Notes: generated by a model from the sequence alone, not told the origin. A stretch of DNA of 62,252 nt from Erysipelotrichaceae bacterium 7770_A6 (GCA_014610835.1 QQXM01000005.1:1-62252); one strand, 5' to 3'. Positions 42,650 to 52,570 are shown, counted from the stretch's first letter. Numbers and translations are program-made.

Positions 42650-43924
42650 TTACTTACAAAATACATCCAGTCTTTGTTCGATTTCTTTATCACGTTTTAT
42701 TTTTGGATGTACCATTTTCCCTTTCGTAAATACAAGTTCAATGTTCTTTAGTGCATTCAGATCATCTAATGGATTTTCTTTTACCACGATCATATCTGCC
42801 TGTTTACCTGCATCAATAGAACCAGTTATATCAGAAATTCCTGCCAGAATTGCATTCTGTAATGTTGCAGTATATATAGCAAACCCATTTGTTACACCAA
42901 CATACTTATGAAAATATACAAGTTCACGATAGAAATCATATTGTGTTATCCAAGGACAGCCAACATCGTTTCCTAAGCCAACTGGAATATGGTTTTCTAA
43001 TGCAGCCTTACTACACTCTACAATGCCATCAAACACCATTTTTCCATTAAATAACTGTGTATCATCAACCTTTGATACTGATGGATCAAATAAAGCAAAT
43101 GGAAGTGCTGGAGATAAAGTTGTAATTAGAAATGCTTTCTTTTCTTTAAAAAGCTCCATCATTTCCTGATCTGGTTTTGCACCATGTTCAATACTATCTA
43201 CACCATTTCTTAATGCAGCCTTTACACCTTCTGTAGATTCAACATGTGCACTAGTTAATAAACCCAATTGATGCGCTTTTTTACAGATTGCCTGAATCAT
43301 ATCCTCTGGCATTTTCATTTCACCAGGAACACCTTTTTCTTTTGCATCTAATACACCACCAGTAATCATCAGCTTCACAAGATCTACACCTTGTGCATAG
43401 GATGCTTCAACAAAGCGCTTTGCTTCTTCATTGTTTCTAGCAACTCTAGCTACACTGCCAGCCATATGGCCACCTTCTACAGTGATTCCTTCATTTGCGG
43501 CAAGAATCATAGGTCCTGTCTTTTTGCCAGCTTTGATTTCATTTCTTAATCGTGTATCAAGATCTTTTAAACCACCCACAGTACGAATTGTTGTAACGCC
43601 GCCATACAATTCCAGTTTGGCAAAATTACATACCATTTGATACGCAATTGTTCTTGTTACGGGATTTGAAAACAGGAAATCTACAGTTTTCTTATTATCT
43701 TTCTGCTTTCCTGAATGTGCTCCATTGCCAGCTAGATGCACATGCATATTGATGAGTCCTGGTAAGATATACTTTCCTTCCAGATCAATAATGTCATAGC
43801 CACCTTGCAATGATTTCGTGATCTTTTCAATCTTTCCATCACTTACATAGATATACTTTCCTTCTTCTACATGCATATCTCTGTGCCCATTTAATAATTT
43901 TGCATTTGTAATTACATATCTCAT
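42650..43924 (-). CDS. Amidohydrolase family protein, imidazolonepropionase-like
   Basis: This is a metal-dependent hydrolase of the amidohydrolase superfamily (424 aa). The metal site is His61 and His63 (INMHVHLAG), a lysine in LVKLMITGG that may be carbamylated, His in TSAHVEST and SIEHGAKPD, and Asp in GLGNDVGCPW. This pattern suits Xaa-Pro dipeptidase or imidazolonepropionase-like enzymes. No signal peptide is seen. A dipeptide substrate is possible but unproven. AGAGG lies rather far from the ATG. Confidence 0.85.
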   Translation of the reverse strand: MRYVITNAKLLNGHRDMHVEEGKYIYVSDGKIEKITKSLQGGYDIIDLEGKYILPGLINMHVHLAGNGAHSGKQKDNKKTVDFLFSNPVTRTIAYQMVCNFAKLELYGGVTTIRTVGGLKDLDTRLRNEIKAGKKTGPMILAANEGITVEGGHMAGSVARVARNNEEAKRFVEASYAQGVDLVKLMITGGVLDAKEKGVPGEMKMPEDMIQAICKKAHQLGLLTSAHVESTEGVKAALRNGVDSIEHGAKPDQEMMELFKEKKAFLITTLSPALPFALFDPSVSKVDDTQLFNGKMVFDGIVECSKAALENHIPVGLGNDVGCPWITQYDFYRELVYFHKYVGVTNGFAIYTATLQNAILAGISDITGSIDAGKQADMIVVKENPLDDLNALKNIELVFTKGKMVHPKIKRDKEIEQRLDVFCK

Positions 43925-43952
43925 ATACGTTTGTTTCCTCTGTATTCATTAT

Positions 43953-43977
43953 ATAAAAAAAAGGACGTAATGTCCTT
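43953..43977 (-). terminator. Terminator after the cupin gene
   Basis: AAGGAC and GTCCTT (43961-43966 with 43972-43977), followed by eight T on the minus strand. The amidohydrolase is therefore probably a separate transcript. Confidence 0.82.
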
Positions 43978-44463
43978 CTATAAAACAGTTTGATCAATTT
44001 GTGCATCATCCATAAATAATTGATGGATATTAGAAGTATCACAGGATACTTCACTTTCCTTCACTAAACGGAATCCAGAATATTGAAATTGTGGTGTTGT
44101 TGCACAAGATACAAACGTATAAGAATCTTGTGATAAATTCTCTGCCGCAAACATGACACCTTTAGGAATGACAACCATTGCTTCTTCGGAATCTTTCATA
44201 CCAAGATCTTGTGAAGTTACATTTCCATCTTCATCGATCATTGTAATCTTCATTCCACATCCTTCATGGAAATACCAGATTTCATCACAGTCAATGACAT
44301 GAAAATGAGAAATATCATTCTTTACTAACATGAAATAGATACTGCCTGCACATTCTCTATTCTCCTGATACAAGTATGGGGCAGTATATACTTCCGCAAA
44401 ATGTCCACCTTCTGGGTGTGGATGTAAGTGATACTTTTCAATTAACTGTTCAATACGATTCAT
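43978..44463 (-). CDS. Cupin_5 (DUF985) family protein
   Basis: This is a 161-aa single-domain cupin. The N-terminal LIEKYHLHPHPEGGHFAEVY is the hallmark of DUF985, followed by beta strands with SIYFMLVKNDISHFH, DEIWYFHEG and VVIPKGVMFAAE. Some members are sugar epimerase-like or metal binding; function is not settled. The start lies two bases after the MATE stop, with GGAGAG inside the MATE gene's end, so the two are co-transcribed. Confidence 0.88.
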   Translation of the reverse strand: MNRIEQLIEKYHLHPHPEGGHFAEVYTAPYLYQENRECAGSIYFMLVKNDISHFHVIDCDEIWYFHEGCGMKITMIDEDGNVTSQDLGMKDSEEAMVVIPKGVMFAAENLSQDSYTFVSCATTPQFQYSGFRLVKESEVSCDTSNIHQLFMDDAQIDQTVL

Positions 44464-44465
44464 TT

Positions 44466-45857
44466 CTACTCTCCTGCAACTAAGTTATTGACCCAGATTC
44501 CTTTATGAACAAGGAATAAACCTAAGATGACTTTATATAAGTCTACAACAGTTACAGTCAAATACATATATTGAATTGGAAACGTTGTAAAATGTGCAAG
44601 CGCATATGCGACTGGAAAACTGACAAAAATCGTTCCAACAGAATCAAACAAGAATGTAATAATTGTTTTTCCTCCACAGCGCAGCGTAAAATAGGATGCG
44701 TTGTAAATTGCGGAAATCCACATTGTCATTCCGCCAAAGCGAAGCATCGTTGCGGCAACATTTCTAACACTGTCACTTGTCTGATATAAAGCTGGGAACA
44801 GTGATGCAAGCAACATTAATGAAATACCAAAGCAGATTGCAATCATGACTGTACATACAATCAATTTACGATCTGTATCTACTGCCTCTTCAATATTGCC
44901 AGCGCCTAAATGCTGACCAACCATAATAGAAATACTGTCACCCATTGCAATATTTGATACAAAGAATAAATTCGTGATCGTTGAAGAAATGTTATATGCA
45001 GCTAAAGCATCAATTCCTCTTGTAGAATAACATTGCGTAATCATAGCTGTGCCAATGGACCACATAATTTCATTACATACAAGCGGAAACCCTTTGATAC
45101 AGATAGATTTCACTAAATTCGCTGGAATCGAAAAATGATGAAATAGCCCTGTATAGAATGGAAATCTTTCTTTATTTTTTAAAGCAAAGAAAATAGAAAG
45201 AAGCATTTCAGCAAATCGAGAGATTACAGTTGCGATGGCTGCACCTGCAGGTCCTAAAGCCGGAAAGCCAAATAAACCAAAAATCAGAATGCTATTTCCA
45301 ATAAAGTTGACAACAACTGCAGATACACTGGCAATCATTGGTAATCTTGTTTCCCCACATTCTCTCATGGAAGACGAAATACATTGTGATAATGCAAATG
45401 GAATAAATCCAATTGTCATAATATAAATATATTGTGTTGCATATTCCATTGTCTTTGTAATCGTTGTTAAATCATCCTGTTCTGGATGCATAAATAAGCC
45501 AATGAGATTCTTTCCAAATACAAGAAAGCCAAAGATAAATATGCAGGCAATCAATATTTCAACAATCAATTTAAAACGAAGACAATTTCTAACACCATCT
45601 GTATCTTTCTTTCCAGCAAACTGTGCACCAAAGATACTCGCAGCAGATATCGATCCAAATACCGCAAGATTAAATACCGTAACGATCTGATTTGATACAG
45701 AAACGCCACTCATTGCAAGTGTACCTGTCTGGCCAACCATAATGTTATCCAGCATATTTACAAAACTGGTAATCAACTGCTGAATGAGTAAAGGTATCGC
45801 AATGACGAATACCTTATAATAAAACTGTTTATTTCCTATATACTTATTTAATTTCAT
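44466..45857 (-). CDS. MATE family efflux transporter
   Basis: This is a sodium- or proton-coupled multidrug exporter (463 aa, 12 helices in two repeats). Typical segments are IPLLIQQLITSFVNMLDNIMVG in the first helix region, QFAGKKDTDGVRN and, in the second half, GQHLGAGNIEEAVDTDRK. No ribosome binding site is visible; TAGAAT preceded by TG ends six bases before the ATG, which suggests a leaderless mRNA. It is co-transcribed with the cupin. A broken paralogue lies at 28716-29450. Confidence 0.93.
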   Translation of the reverse strand: MKLNKYIGNKQFYYKVFVIAIPLLIQQLITSFVNMLDNIMVGQTGTLAMSGVSVSNQIVTVFNLAVFGSISAASIFGAQFAGKKDTDGVRNCLRFKLIVEILIACIFIFGFLVFGKNLIGLFMHPEQDDLTTITKTMEYATQYIYIMTIGFIPFALSQCISSSMRECGETRLPMIASVSAVVVNFIGNSILIFGLFGFPALGPAGAAIATVISRFAEMLLSIFFALKNKERFPFYTGLFHHFSIPANLVKSICIKGFPLVCNEIMWSIGTAMITQCYSTRGIDALAAYNISSTITNLFFVSNIAMGDSISIMVGQHLGAGNIEEAVDTDRKLIVCTVMIAICFGISLMLLASLFPALYQTSDSVRNVAATMLRFGGMTMWISAIYNASYFTLRCGGKTIITFLFDSVGTIFVSFPVAYALAHFTTFPIQYMYLTVTVVDLYKVILGLFLVHKGIWVNNLVAGE

Positions 45858-45863
45858 TTGTAG

Positions 45864-45872
45864 ATTCTACCA
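45864..45872 (-). promoter_or_regulatory. Extended -10 of the MATE gene (probable leaderless mRNA)
   Basis: The minus strand reads TGGTAGAAT, with the hexamer ending six bases before the ATG. Confidence 0.45.
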
Positions 45873-45881
45873 TACCTCATA

Positions 45882-45913
45882 TAAAAAGACTATATCTTTC
45901 AAAGATACAGTCT
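45882..45913 (-). terminator. Terminator of the peptide transporter operon
   Basis: A 13-bp stem with one wobble (45887-45899 with 45901-45913, 2-3 nt loop), followed by TTTTTAT on the minus strand. Confidence 0.88.
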
Positions 45914-45919
45914 ATTTGA

Positions 45920-46906
45920 TTATTTCTGATAATGCTTTTTGAATTCTTCCATTTCAGCATCATTACAGTAAATGAAATGACCAGGAACAATTTCACGGAA
46001 TGTAGGTGCATTTTCAGCATAATTCCACTTCTTTGCTTCCTCTTCTTCATCAAATGTAATTAATGTCTTTGCCTTTTCAATTTCAGGGTCAGGTAATGGA
46101 ATTGCTGACATCAATGAAATTGTGTAAGGATGCATTGGATTCTTGAACAATTCATTTGTTTCAGCAAGTTCTACGATCTGTCCCTTATGAATAACCGCAA
46201 TTCTATCTGAAATATAACGAACGACAGATAAGTCATGTGCGATGAAGATTTGTGTTAAACCCTTATCACGTTTAAATTCATTCAACAGATTTAATACCTG
46301 TGCACGAATAGAAACGTCCAAAGCAGAAATAGGTTCATCCGCAATCAGTAATGTTGGTTCCATAACCATGGCACGTGCAATACCGATACGTTGTCTTTGA
46401 CCACCAGAGAATTCATGTGGATATCTTGTTGCATGTTCAGCAAGTAATCCTACAGATTCCAATGCGTTCAATACCTTCTGCTTACGATCTTCTTCATCTT
46501 TATATAAATGGAAGTTCTGTAAACCTTCACTGACAATATAGTCAATTGTAGCTCTTTCATTTAAGGATGCAGCTGGATCCTGGAATACCATCTGCATATT
46601 TCTGATGACCCAACGCTGATCTTCATGAGAAATCTTTCCATTGATCTTCTTGCCCATGAAATAGATATCACCATTAGAAGTAGGATTGATACGAATGATT
46701 GCACGACCAATCGTTGTTTTACCAGAACCAGATTCACCTACAAGAGAAAAAGTTTCTCCCTTATATACGTTAAAATTAACATCGTGAACTGCCTTGAATT
46801 CCTTCTTTCCATTATAGAAAGTAACAGCGAGATCTTTTACTTTCAATAAAATTTCTCTACCATTTTCATCCTTTTCGAGGACAGGATTCTGTAATGTTTC
46901 ACTCAT
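45920..46906 (-). CDS. Oligopeptide ABC transporter ATPase, OppF/AmiF-like
   Basis: This is one of two ATPases powering peptide import (328 aa). Walker A is GESGSGKTT, the signature is FSGGQRQRI, Walker B is [12 protein letters not shown] and the H loop is [11 protein letters not shown]. The C-terminal peptide-transporter extension contains [19 protein letters not shown]. It is the last gene of the operon, starts one base after the OppD stop, and has AGGAGG upstream. Confidence 0.94.
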   Translation of the reverse strand: MSETLQNPVLEKDENGREILLKVKDLAVTFYNGKKEFKAVHDVNFNVYKGETFSLVGESGSGKTTIGRAIIRINPTSNGDIYFMGKKINGKISHEDQRWVIRNMQMVFQDPAASLNERATIDYIVSEGLQNFHLYKDEEDRKQKVLNALESVGLLAEHATRYPHEFSGGQRQRIGIARAMVMEPTLLIADEPISALDVSIRAQVLNLLNEFKRDKGLTQIFIAHDLSVVRYISDRIAVIHKGQIVELAETNELFKNPMHPYTISLMSAIPLPDPEIEKAKTLITFDEEEEAKKWNYAENAPTFREIVPGHFIYCNDAEMEEFKKHYQK

Positions 46907-47971
46907 TTAATGTTCCTCCTGTTCTGCAATTACCTGCTTCATTCTTTCATGTAGTGATGATACCTGTGCTGGTGGTTCTACTTTTGGAGCTCTAGGATCC
47001 AATAACCATGTCTTAGCGTAATGTGTGTCTGTTACCTTAAACATAGGTGGTTCTTCTTCAAAGTCGATTTCCATCGCATAGTCACTTCTTGGCGCAAATG
47101 CATCACCCTTGATTTCATCATACAAGCTAGGTGGAGTACCATGAATTGCATATAATGGTTCACCCTTGATACCAAGCTGAGGAAGAGAACTTAATAAACC
47201 CCATGTATATGGATGCTTTGGTTCATAGAAGATTTCATTGACAGTACCATATTCAATGATCTGTCCAGAATACATGATAGCGACACGATCAGCTACATTT
47301 GCTACAACACCTAAGTCATGTGTAATGAAGATGATTGTGTAACCATACTGCTTCTGCAGTTTCTTGATCAAACGAATGATCTGTGCCTGAATTGTAACGT
47401 CTAGCGCTGTTGTAGGCTCATCACAGATCAAGATATCTGGATGACAAGCTAAAGCAATCGCAATAACGATTCTCTGTCTCATACCACCAGAATACATGAA
47501 TGGATATTCATCAAATCTACCTTTAGCGTTGTAGATACCAACTTCTTCCATCAATTTGATAGCTTCTTCTTTTGCTTCCGCAAAAGATTTACCCTGATGC
47601 TTTTCAATAACTTCTGTAATCTGCTTTCCAATTGGAATAATTGGGTTTAAAGAAGTCATAGGATCCTGGAAGATCGTGGCAATCTTCTTACCACGAATTG
47701 CTTCCCAGTCTGTATCTGTTTTATTTGCATAAAGGTCTTTACCTTCAAACATTGCTGTACCATTCGTAACTTTACCATTGCTTTCAAGCATACCAGTAAA
47801 TGTTTTTGTAAATACTGATTTACCAGAACCAGATTCACCAACGATTGCTAATGTTTCGTCTTTATATAAATCAATAGAGATATTACGAATCGCTCTTAAT
47901 TGTTTGCCTCTGACTGTGAACTGCACTTCAACATCGGAAGCAGATAAAATGATTTCCTGATTTGTTGTCAT
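46907..47971 (-). CDS. Oligopeptide ABC transporter ATPase, OppD/AmiE-like
   Basis: This is the second ATPase (354 aa). Walker A is GESGSGKSV, the signature is YSGGMRQRI, Walker B is ILICDEPTTALD and the H loop is IFITHDLGVVA. The C-terminal extension has EPKHPYTWGLLSSLPQ and a tail that includes GTPPSLYDEIKGDAFAPR. The cysteine set of the OppD iron-sulfur tail is absent, as in streptococcal AmiE. AAGGAGG precedes the ATG. Confidence 0.94.
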   Translation of the reverse strand: MTTNQEIILSASDVEVQFTVRGKQLRAIRNISIDLYKDETLAIVGESGSGKSVFTKTFTGMLESNGKVTNGTAMFEGKDLYANKTDTDWEAIRGKKIATIFQDPMTSLNPIIPIGKQITEVIEKHQGKSFAEAKEEAIKLMEEVGIYNAKGRFDEYPFMYSGGMRQRIVIAIALACHPDILICDEPTTALDVTIQAQIIRLIKKLQKQYGYTIIFITHDLGVVANVADRVAIMYSGQIIEYGTVNEIFYEPKHPYTWGLLSSLPQLGIKGEPLYAIHGTPPSLYDEIKGDAFAPRSDYAMEIDFEEEPPMFKVTDTHYAKTWLLDPRAPKVEPPAQVSSLHERMKQVIAEQEEH

Positions 47972-47983
47972 TGTTTTGCCTCC

Positions 47984-48907
47984 TTATCTATGTGTTCTTG
48001 GGTCAGCAGCATCCGCTAATGTCTGACCAGCTACATATAATGAAACTGTAATAATTGCAGAAACTGCAACTGGAATCCAGAACAAGTAACCTGAGTTCGT
48101 CATAAAGATTCTATTTGCAGAAATTGTTTTACCTAAAGATGGTGTACTTTCACCAACACCAATTCCTAACCATGCTAAGAATACTTCAAGAGAGATATAT
48201 GATGGCAAGTCTCTTGAAATAGAAGTAACAATAATAGAAATCAAATATGGAAGAATGTTATTTTTAACAATTGTCCATTTGCCTGTACCTAAGCATCTAG
48301 ATGCAAGGTTATATTCACGGTCACGAATAATCATAACCTGTGTACGAATGAAGTATGCTGTACCTAGCCAGGAAGTAACAGACATTGCGAAGATCAACTG
48401 CCAGAAACCTCTGCCTAAGATATACATCATAACGAACACGATCAATGTAAATGGTACGTTAGCGATAATGTTATAGATTTCAATCATCCATTTATCCATG
48501 GATTTTGAATAACCCCAGATAGAACCAACAGTAACACCTAATGTAATTGTGATCAATGTAGTTAAACCAGCAATTCCTAAAGAGTTACGTGCACCAATCC
48601 ATACTACATTCCACAAGTTATCACCATAGCTGTCAGTACCAAACAAATACTTAAAGCATGGGCCAATAAACTTCATAGAATCATTGTTGATATTTGGATG
48701 AGAAATACCATTGTAGCCACTGAGCATTGGATCAATGATAGATAATAGGATAACAATAGATGCAATAATCAAAATTGCAATTGTAGATTTCTTGCTTAAG
48801 AATTGTTTGAATACAGATCTCCAGTAAGAATACTTAGGAGCAGCAATATGTTCTGATTCACGTTCGTCACTTTTAACGAATACAAATTTATTATTCATTT
48901 CACTCAT
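47984..48907 (-). CDS. Oligopeptide ABC transporter permease, OppC/AmiD-like
   Basis: This is an inner permease subunit (307 aa, six helices). The cytoplasmic N-terminal 30 residues are followed by a first helix IAILIIASIVILLSIID, then an extracytoplasmic segment with the OppC-like FGTDSYGDNLW, and the coupling motif ASRCLGTGKWTIVKNNILPY. Start and OppB stop share one base (TGATG), with GGAGG upstream. Confidence 0.94.
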   Translation of the reverse strand: MSEMNNKFVFVKSDERESEHIAAPKYSYWRSVFKQFLSKKSTIAILIIASIVILLSIIDPMLSGYNGISHPNINNDSMKFIGPCFKYLFGTDSYGDNLWNVVWIGARNSLGIAGLTTLITITLGVTVGSIWGYSKSMDKWMIEIYNIIANVPFTLIVFVMMYILGRGFWQLIFAMSVTSWLGTAYFIRTQVMIIRDREYNLASRCLGTGKWTIVKNNILPYLISIIVTSISRDLPSYISLEVFLAWLGIGVGESTPSLGKTISANRIFMTNSGYLFWIPVAVSAIITVSLYVAGQTLADAADPRTHR

Positions 48908-50394
48908 CAGTTTGCACCTCCATCATCTGTTAATTTAATTCTTGGATCTACAACCGTCATTAACAAGTCACCAATCAATACTGAGAAGATTGATAGAGAT
49001 GTATAAAGAATTGTTAAAGCGACGATCATTGCGTTGTTATGCTCATTGATAGCATCTGGTAATAATTTACCTGTTCCAGGAATCGCAAATACTGTTTCAG
49101 TTAATACGGCACCTGTGATTGTTAAGATAATACTTGCTGGAAGGTCATGAACAATAGGAATGACCGCATTTCTAAGAATATGCTTCTTAAAGATTTCACT
49201 CTGTGAAAGACCTTTTGCACGTGCAAACTTAACATAGTCTGCATTTGACTGGTCTAACATATATCTTCTTGTCCAAAGCATTAAGGAACCAGTATTCATT
49301 AAAGCCAAGATAACAATTGCTGGAATATAGCTCTTAATATTATGTGCCCCAAGTGAAGGGAATGACGTTGGGAAACCTAATAAATAGAAAACCTGTCTTC
49401 CAAAGAAGATAAATGCAAGTGATGGTACCGCAATCATGAAGTTGATCCATACTGTACCAATATGGTCTGCTGCCTTACCTTTATGAGAAGCCATTAACAT
49501 ACCAGCAGGGATTGCAATACAATAAGCAAGCAATAATGCCAATACACCAAAAGTCATAGATGTAGCAATCATTGATGGATCTTTCTTCGTTGTATCACAA
49601 GTTGCATAGTTGTCTGTAAATTTATTCTTGTCTAACTTATCAAGGTTCTTTGTTGCCTTATATGTGCAGCTATGCTGAATTACAGCACTCTTTGTCTTAG
49701 AGCCTGTTTCAAATTTCTGCATTGTAGATTTTTCTGTACCTTGACCAGAAGATATTACCTTAGAAATATCTGTATATGCATAAGAAGGATAAGATTTACC
49801 TAAATTCAAAGAAATTACATTTTGATGAATAAATGGGAAACTTCCATCAAAATAAATCAAATACTTATGCTTTGTACCTTCACCCATTAATGCAGGTACA
49901 CCATTATAATCTGTTCCGAAATAGATTCTTCTCTTAAGATCTGGATTAGAACTGTCGTTCACTCTCCAAGGATGATCGATTTCAATTAAGTTAGAAAAGA
50001 AATTTGCGACAATCTTAAAGATTGGAACATCTTTGTAAGCATAATAACCACCGGCTTTATACTGCTTTACTGTCCAACCGTCTGCTTCATACTTTTCTGC
50101 GACTTCATTTGCCTGTGATGAACCATTCACATTACAAGCTTCCACGCTATCAGCAGCGTAAGCTTTACACATATCTACCTGTTCATCAAAGTAAATATAA
50201 CCTAATCTTTCATAGGCTGTGTTTTTATATCTCTCTCTGTCATCTGCCTTACCACCTAACTTCTGATATGTTGGGTCAGTCTTGAAAATCAAATGACGAG
50301 GTATTAATGTATAAATCATAACCATAGCGATAACAGTTACGATAAATGCAGAGAGAATTGCACGTACTACACGCCCCCATACATATTTTTTCAT
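48907..50394 (-). CDS. Oligopeptide ABC transporter permease, OppB/AmiC-like, with large external domain
   Basis: This is a permease of 495 aa against about 306 for ordinary OppB. The extra length is an extracytoplasmic insertion of about 240 residues (roughly 35-275) between the first helix and the rest of the membrane domain, as in streptococcal AmiC (about 498 aa). The core has the coupling helix FARAKGLSQSEIFKKHILRNAVIP and the late SIILTITGAVLTETVF. The insertion contains several cysteines (VDMCKAY, VEACNV, QHSCTYK, YATCDTT) that could form disulfides. AGGAGG lies before the ATG. Confidence 0.93.
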   Translation of the reverse strand: MKKYVWGRVVRAILSAFIVTVIAMVMIYTLIPRHLIFKTDPTYQKLGGKADDRERYKNTAYERLGYIYFDEQVDMCKAYAADSVEACNVNGSSQANEVAEKYEADGWTVKQYKAGGYYAYKDVPIFKIVANFFSNLIEIDHPWRVNDSSNPDLKRRIYFGTDYNGVPALMGEGTKHKYLIYFDGSFPFIHQNVISLNLGKSYPSYAYTDISKVISSGQGTEKSTMQKFETGSKTKSAVIQHSCTYKATKNLDKLDKNKFTDNYATCDTTKKDPSMIATSMTFGVLALLLAYCIAIPAGMLMASHKGKAADHIGTVWINFMIAVPSLAFIFFGRQVFYLLGFPTSFPSLGAHNIKSYIPAIVILALMNTGSLMLWTRRYMLDQSNADYVKFARAKGLSQSEIFKKHILRNAVIPIVHDLPASIILTITGAVLTETVFAIPGTGKLLPDAINEHNNAMIVALTILYTSLSIFSVLIGDLLMTVVDPRIKLTDDGGAN

Positions 50395-50439
50395 AATTTA
50401 TGTCCTCCTTTCACAGTTTTTCGTGAAATTTATCGTTTT

Positions 50440-50477
50440 CTCAAAACAAACGATAAGGAGGCACAGCCTCCTTATCA
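50440..50477 (-). terminator. Intercistronic terminator between oppA and oppB
   Basis: An 11-bp GC-containing stem GATAAGGAGGC/GCCTCCTTATC (50452-50462 with 50466-50476; 3-nt loop) is followed by GTTTGTTTT on the minus strand. Partial readthrough would give more binding protein than permease, as is common in such operons. Confidence 0.8.
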
Positions 50478-50506
50478 TCTATTGTAATGTTTTTTGAAGT
50501 TCGTTA

Positions 50507-52510
50507 TTACTGAGCGTTCTTCTTAGCGTCAGCAACCTTGTCCTTCTGCCACTGTTCATAAGCTGCGTTGTAATCTTCAGCCTTAACAGGATCCTTCTTG
50601 ATGATCTTGCCCTTGTACTTGTTTGACTGATAAGCACCAGAGAATGGAACAACTCTAGAAAGAGTGAAGTTAACTGCTGCTGTTTTAGTCTGAACTGGAA
50701 TAGCAATCGCATTATCTAAGAGATATGCTTCAGCCTTTGCTTCAGCTTCGTAACGAGCATCGAGGTCATCATTGATTGCATATGCATCATCGATCATCTT
50801 CTGGTAATCAAGTAAGCCAACTGCTTCGATAGCTGCATCGTTAGCCTTGTTATCAGCGTCGTTATCATATTCATTTGATCCATAGAAGCATAGACCCATG
50901 GACTGTGATAGAACGTCACCGTTAACTGGTGAGAAGATGCTTAAGTATGTCTTAGGATCGATGTAGTCAGCACCCCAGCCTGTTGAAGTTGAGATATCCC
51001 AGCAAGCATCCCATGGACCTGTAGATGTATAAGAAGAAGCTGTGTATTCATCATCACTGACTGAGTGAACAACGATATCAATGTTTTCAGAACCTAGAGA
51101 TTTTTCAATGGACTGTTCAAGTGAAGCAGCCTGCTTTGGTAATGAAGCAGAAGCATCATCTGTTAACAGGTCAAGAACAATTGGCCAGGAAACGTCTGTT
51201 AATTCCTTCTTTGCAAGTTCTAATTCTTCCTTAGCCTTTTCAGGATTGTAAATAGAATCCTGTCCTTCAGAAAGATCGATTGATGGATCTTCACTAGCTG
51301 CCTGAACTAATTCACCATAAGACTTACCATCAGAAGTAGAAACAAAGTTCCATGGAGTTTCAAGAGTACGAATTACCTTTTCAGCAATTGTCTTGTCCAT
51401 AACTGTTGCCATGTAGGAAACTCTATCGAGACCATACTTGAGAGCTTTTCTAAAGTGTGTATTTAGAAGTGCCTTCTTTGCATCAGCCTGCTGAGCTTTT
51501 GTCTTTGATGAGTTGTCAAAGTTTGTTCTGTTGAAGTTGAAGTTGATACCAAATGTATAACCATCCTGCTGAGGGTTGTATGCATATTCCTTATACTGTT
51601 CTAAATAAGATTCGAAATCCTTAGCAGTTGTTAATAATGTAGCCTGATAGTAAGGATTAGAATCTGATTCAAAGCCCTTAACTGTAGAAGCTGGATCAGA
51701 ACCGTCATCGAACACACGGTTTACATTCTGGATGTATACGTGTTCAGCATCCCAGTACTGTTCATTCTTATGCATCTTCTGAGAAGACTTAGATACGATT
51801 TCATCTAAGATATATGCACCATTGTAAAGAATGGATGATGGGTCTGTTGCCTTACCATAGCTACAGTTCGTTGGGTCTGGTGAACCAAGCTTACAACCAT
51901 CGCCCTTGCTTTCAAGGAATTCCTTGTTTACTGGCCAGAATGAGTTGTTAGCTACAACTGTATGGAAGAATGGTGTTGGGGCTGTTAATGTGTATTCAAC
52001 AGTCTTGTCATCAAGAGCCTTGATACCAACCTTGTCCCAGTCAGCATCTGTTCTTTCTGACTTGCCATATTCTGCTAAGCCTTTAACATAGCTTTCTGCA
52101 ATCGCAATTGTTGCACCCTGGAAATCAGATAAGTGACGAACACCGTTTACGAAGTCTTCAGCTGTAACATCAGCATATTCTTCTTCTGTGTTTGTAACCC
52201 ACTTAGCATCTCTCAGGTGGAATGTCCAGACTGTAGAGTCTTCATTGTGTTCCCAGCTTTCTGCTAGATCGCCAACGTAGTTATTATATTCGTTAACTTC
52301 TGTAAGACCATCTACCAGGTTGGTTGTGATTTCAGCATCAGTAGCATTCTGTGATAAATGCCAATCCAATGTTTGAACATCACTTGTGAAGATGTAGTTA
52401 GCATCTTCGGATGTTGTGTTTGCTGCTTCTGAACCAGCTGAACCAGCTCCGCCTGCAGAACATCCTGCAGCGAGAAGTACTGCCATAGAAGCACATAAAA
52501 TCTTTTTCAT
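50507..52510 (-). CDS. Oligopeptide-binding lipoprotein, OppA/AmiA-like
   Basis: This is the extracytoplasmic receptor of the peptide importer (667 aa; AmiA is about 659). The signal peptide ends in the lipobox VLLAAGCSAG with Cys17 as the lipid anchor. SBP_bac_5 landmarks are FTSDVQTLDWHLSQNATDAE, NNYVGDLAESWEHNEDSTVW, TFHLRDAKWV and FRKALKYGLDR. It is the first gene, under a strong promoter, and separated from the permease genes by a hairpin. AGGG precedes the ATG. The size set 667/495/307/354/328 matches the Ami system of streptococci. Confidence 0.95.
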   Translation of the reverse strand: MKKILCASMAVLLAAGCSAGGAGSAGSEAANTTSEDANYIFTSDVQTLDWHLSQNATDAEITTNLVDGLTEVNEYNNYVGDLAESWEHNEDSTVWTFHLRDAKWVTNTEEEYADVTAEDFVNGVRHLSDFQGATIAIAESYVKGLAEYGKSERTDADWDKVGIKALDDKTVEYTLTAPTPFFHTVVANNSFWPVNKEFLESKGDGCKLGSPDPTNCSYGKATDPSSILYNGAYILDEIVSKSSQKMHKNEQYWDAEHVYIQNVNRVFDDGSDPASTVKGFESDSNPYYQATLLTTAKDFESYLEQYKEYAYNPQQDGYTFGINFNFNRTNFDNSSKTKAQQADAKKALLNTHFRKALKYGLDRVSYMATVMDKTIAEKVIRTLETPWNFVSTSDGKSYGELVQAASEDPSIDLSEGQDSIYNPEKAKEELELAKKELTDVSWPIVLDLLTDDASASLPKQAASLEQSIEKSLGSENIDIVVHSVSDDEYTASSYTSTGPWDACWDISTSTGWGADYIDPKTYLSIFSPVNGDVLSQSMGLCFYGSNEYDNDADNKANDAAIEAVGLLDYQKMIDDAYAINDDLDARYEAEAKAEAYLLDNAIAIPVQTKTAAVNFTLSRVVPFSGAYQSNKYKGKIIKKDPVKAEDYNAAYEQWQKDKVADAKKNAQ

Positions 52511-52537
52511 AGTACTTTTCCCTCCAAAGTAGTTACT

Positions 52538-52570
52538 ATTTTAAAGTTTGTGTTAAGGTGCGTCAACGCA
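52538..52570 (-). promoter_or_regulatory. Promoter and small palindrome of the peptide transporter operon
   Basis: On the minus strand TTGACG (52561-52566), a 17-base spacer and TAAAAT (52538-52543). TGCGT-CA-ACGCA (52559-52570) is a 12-bp dyad on the -35 and may be an operator. The 100 bases upstream are very AT-rich with no further feature I can defend. Confidence 0.7.
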
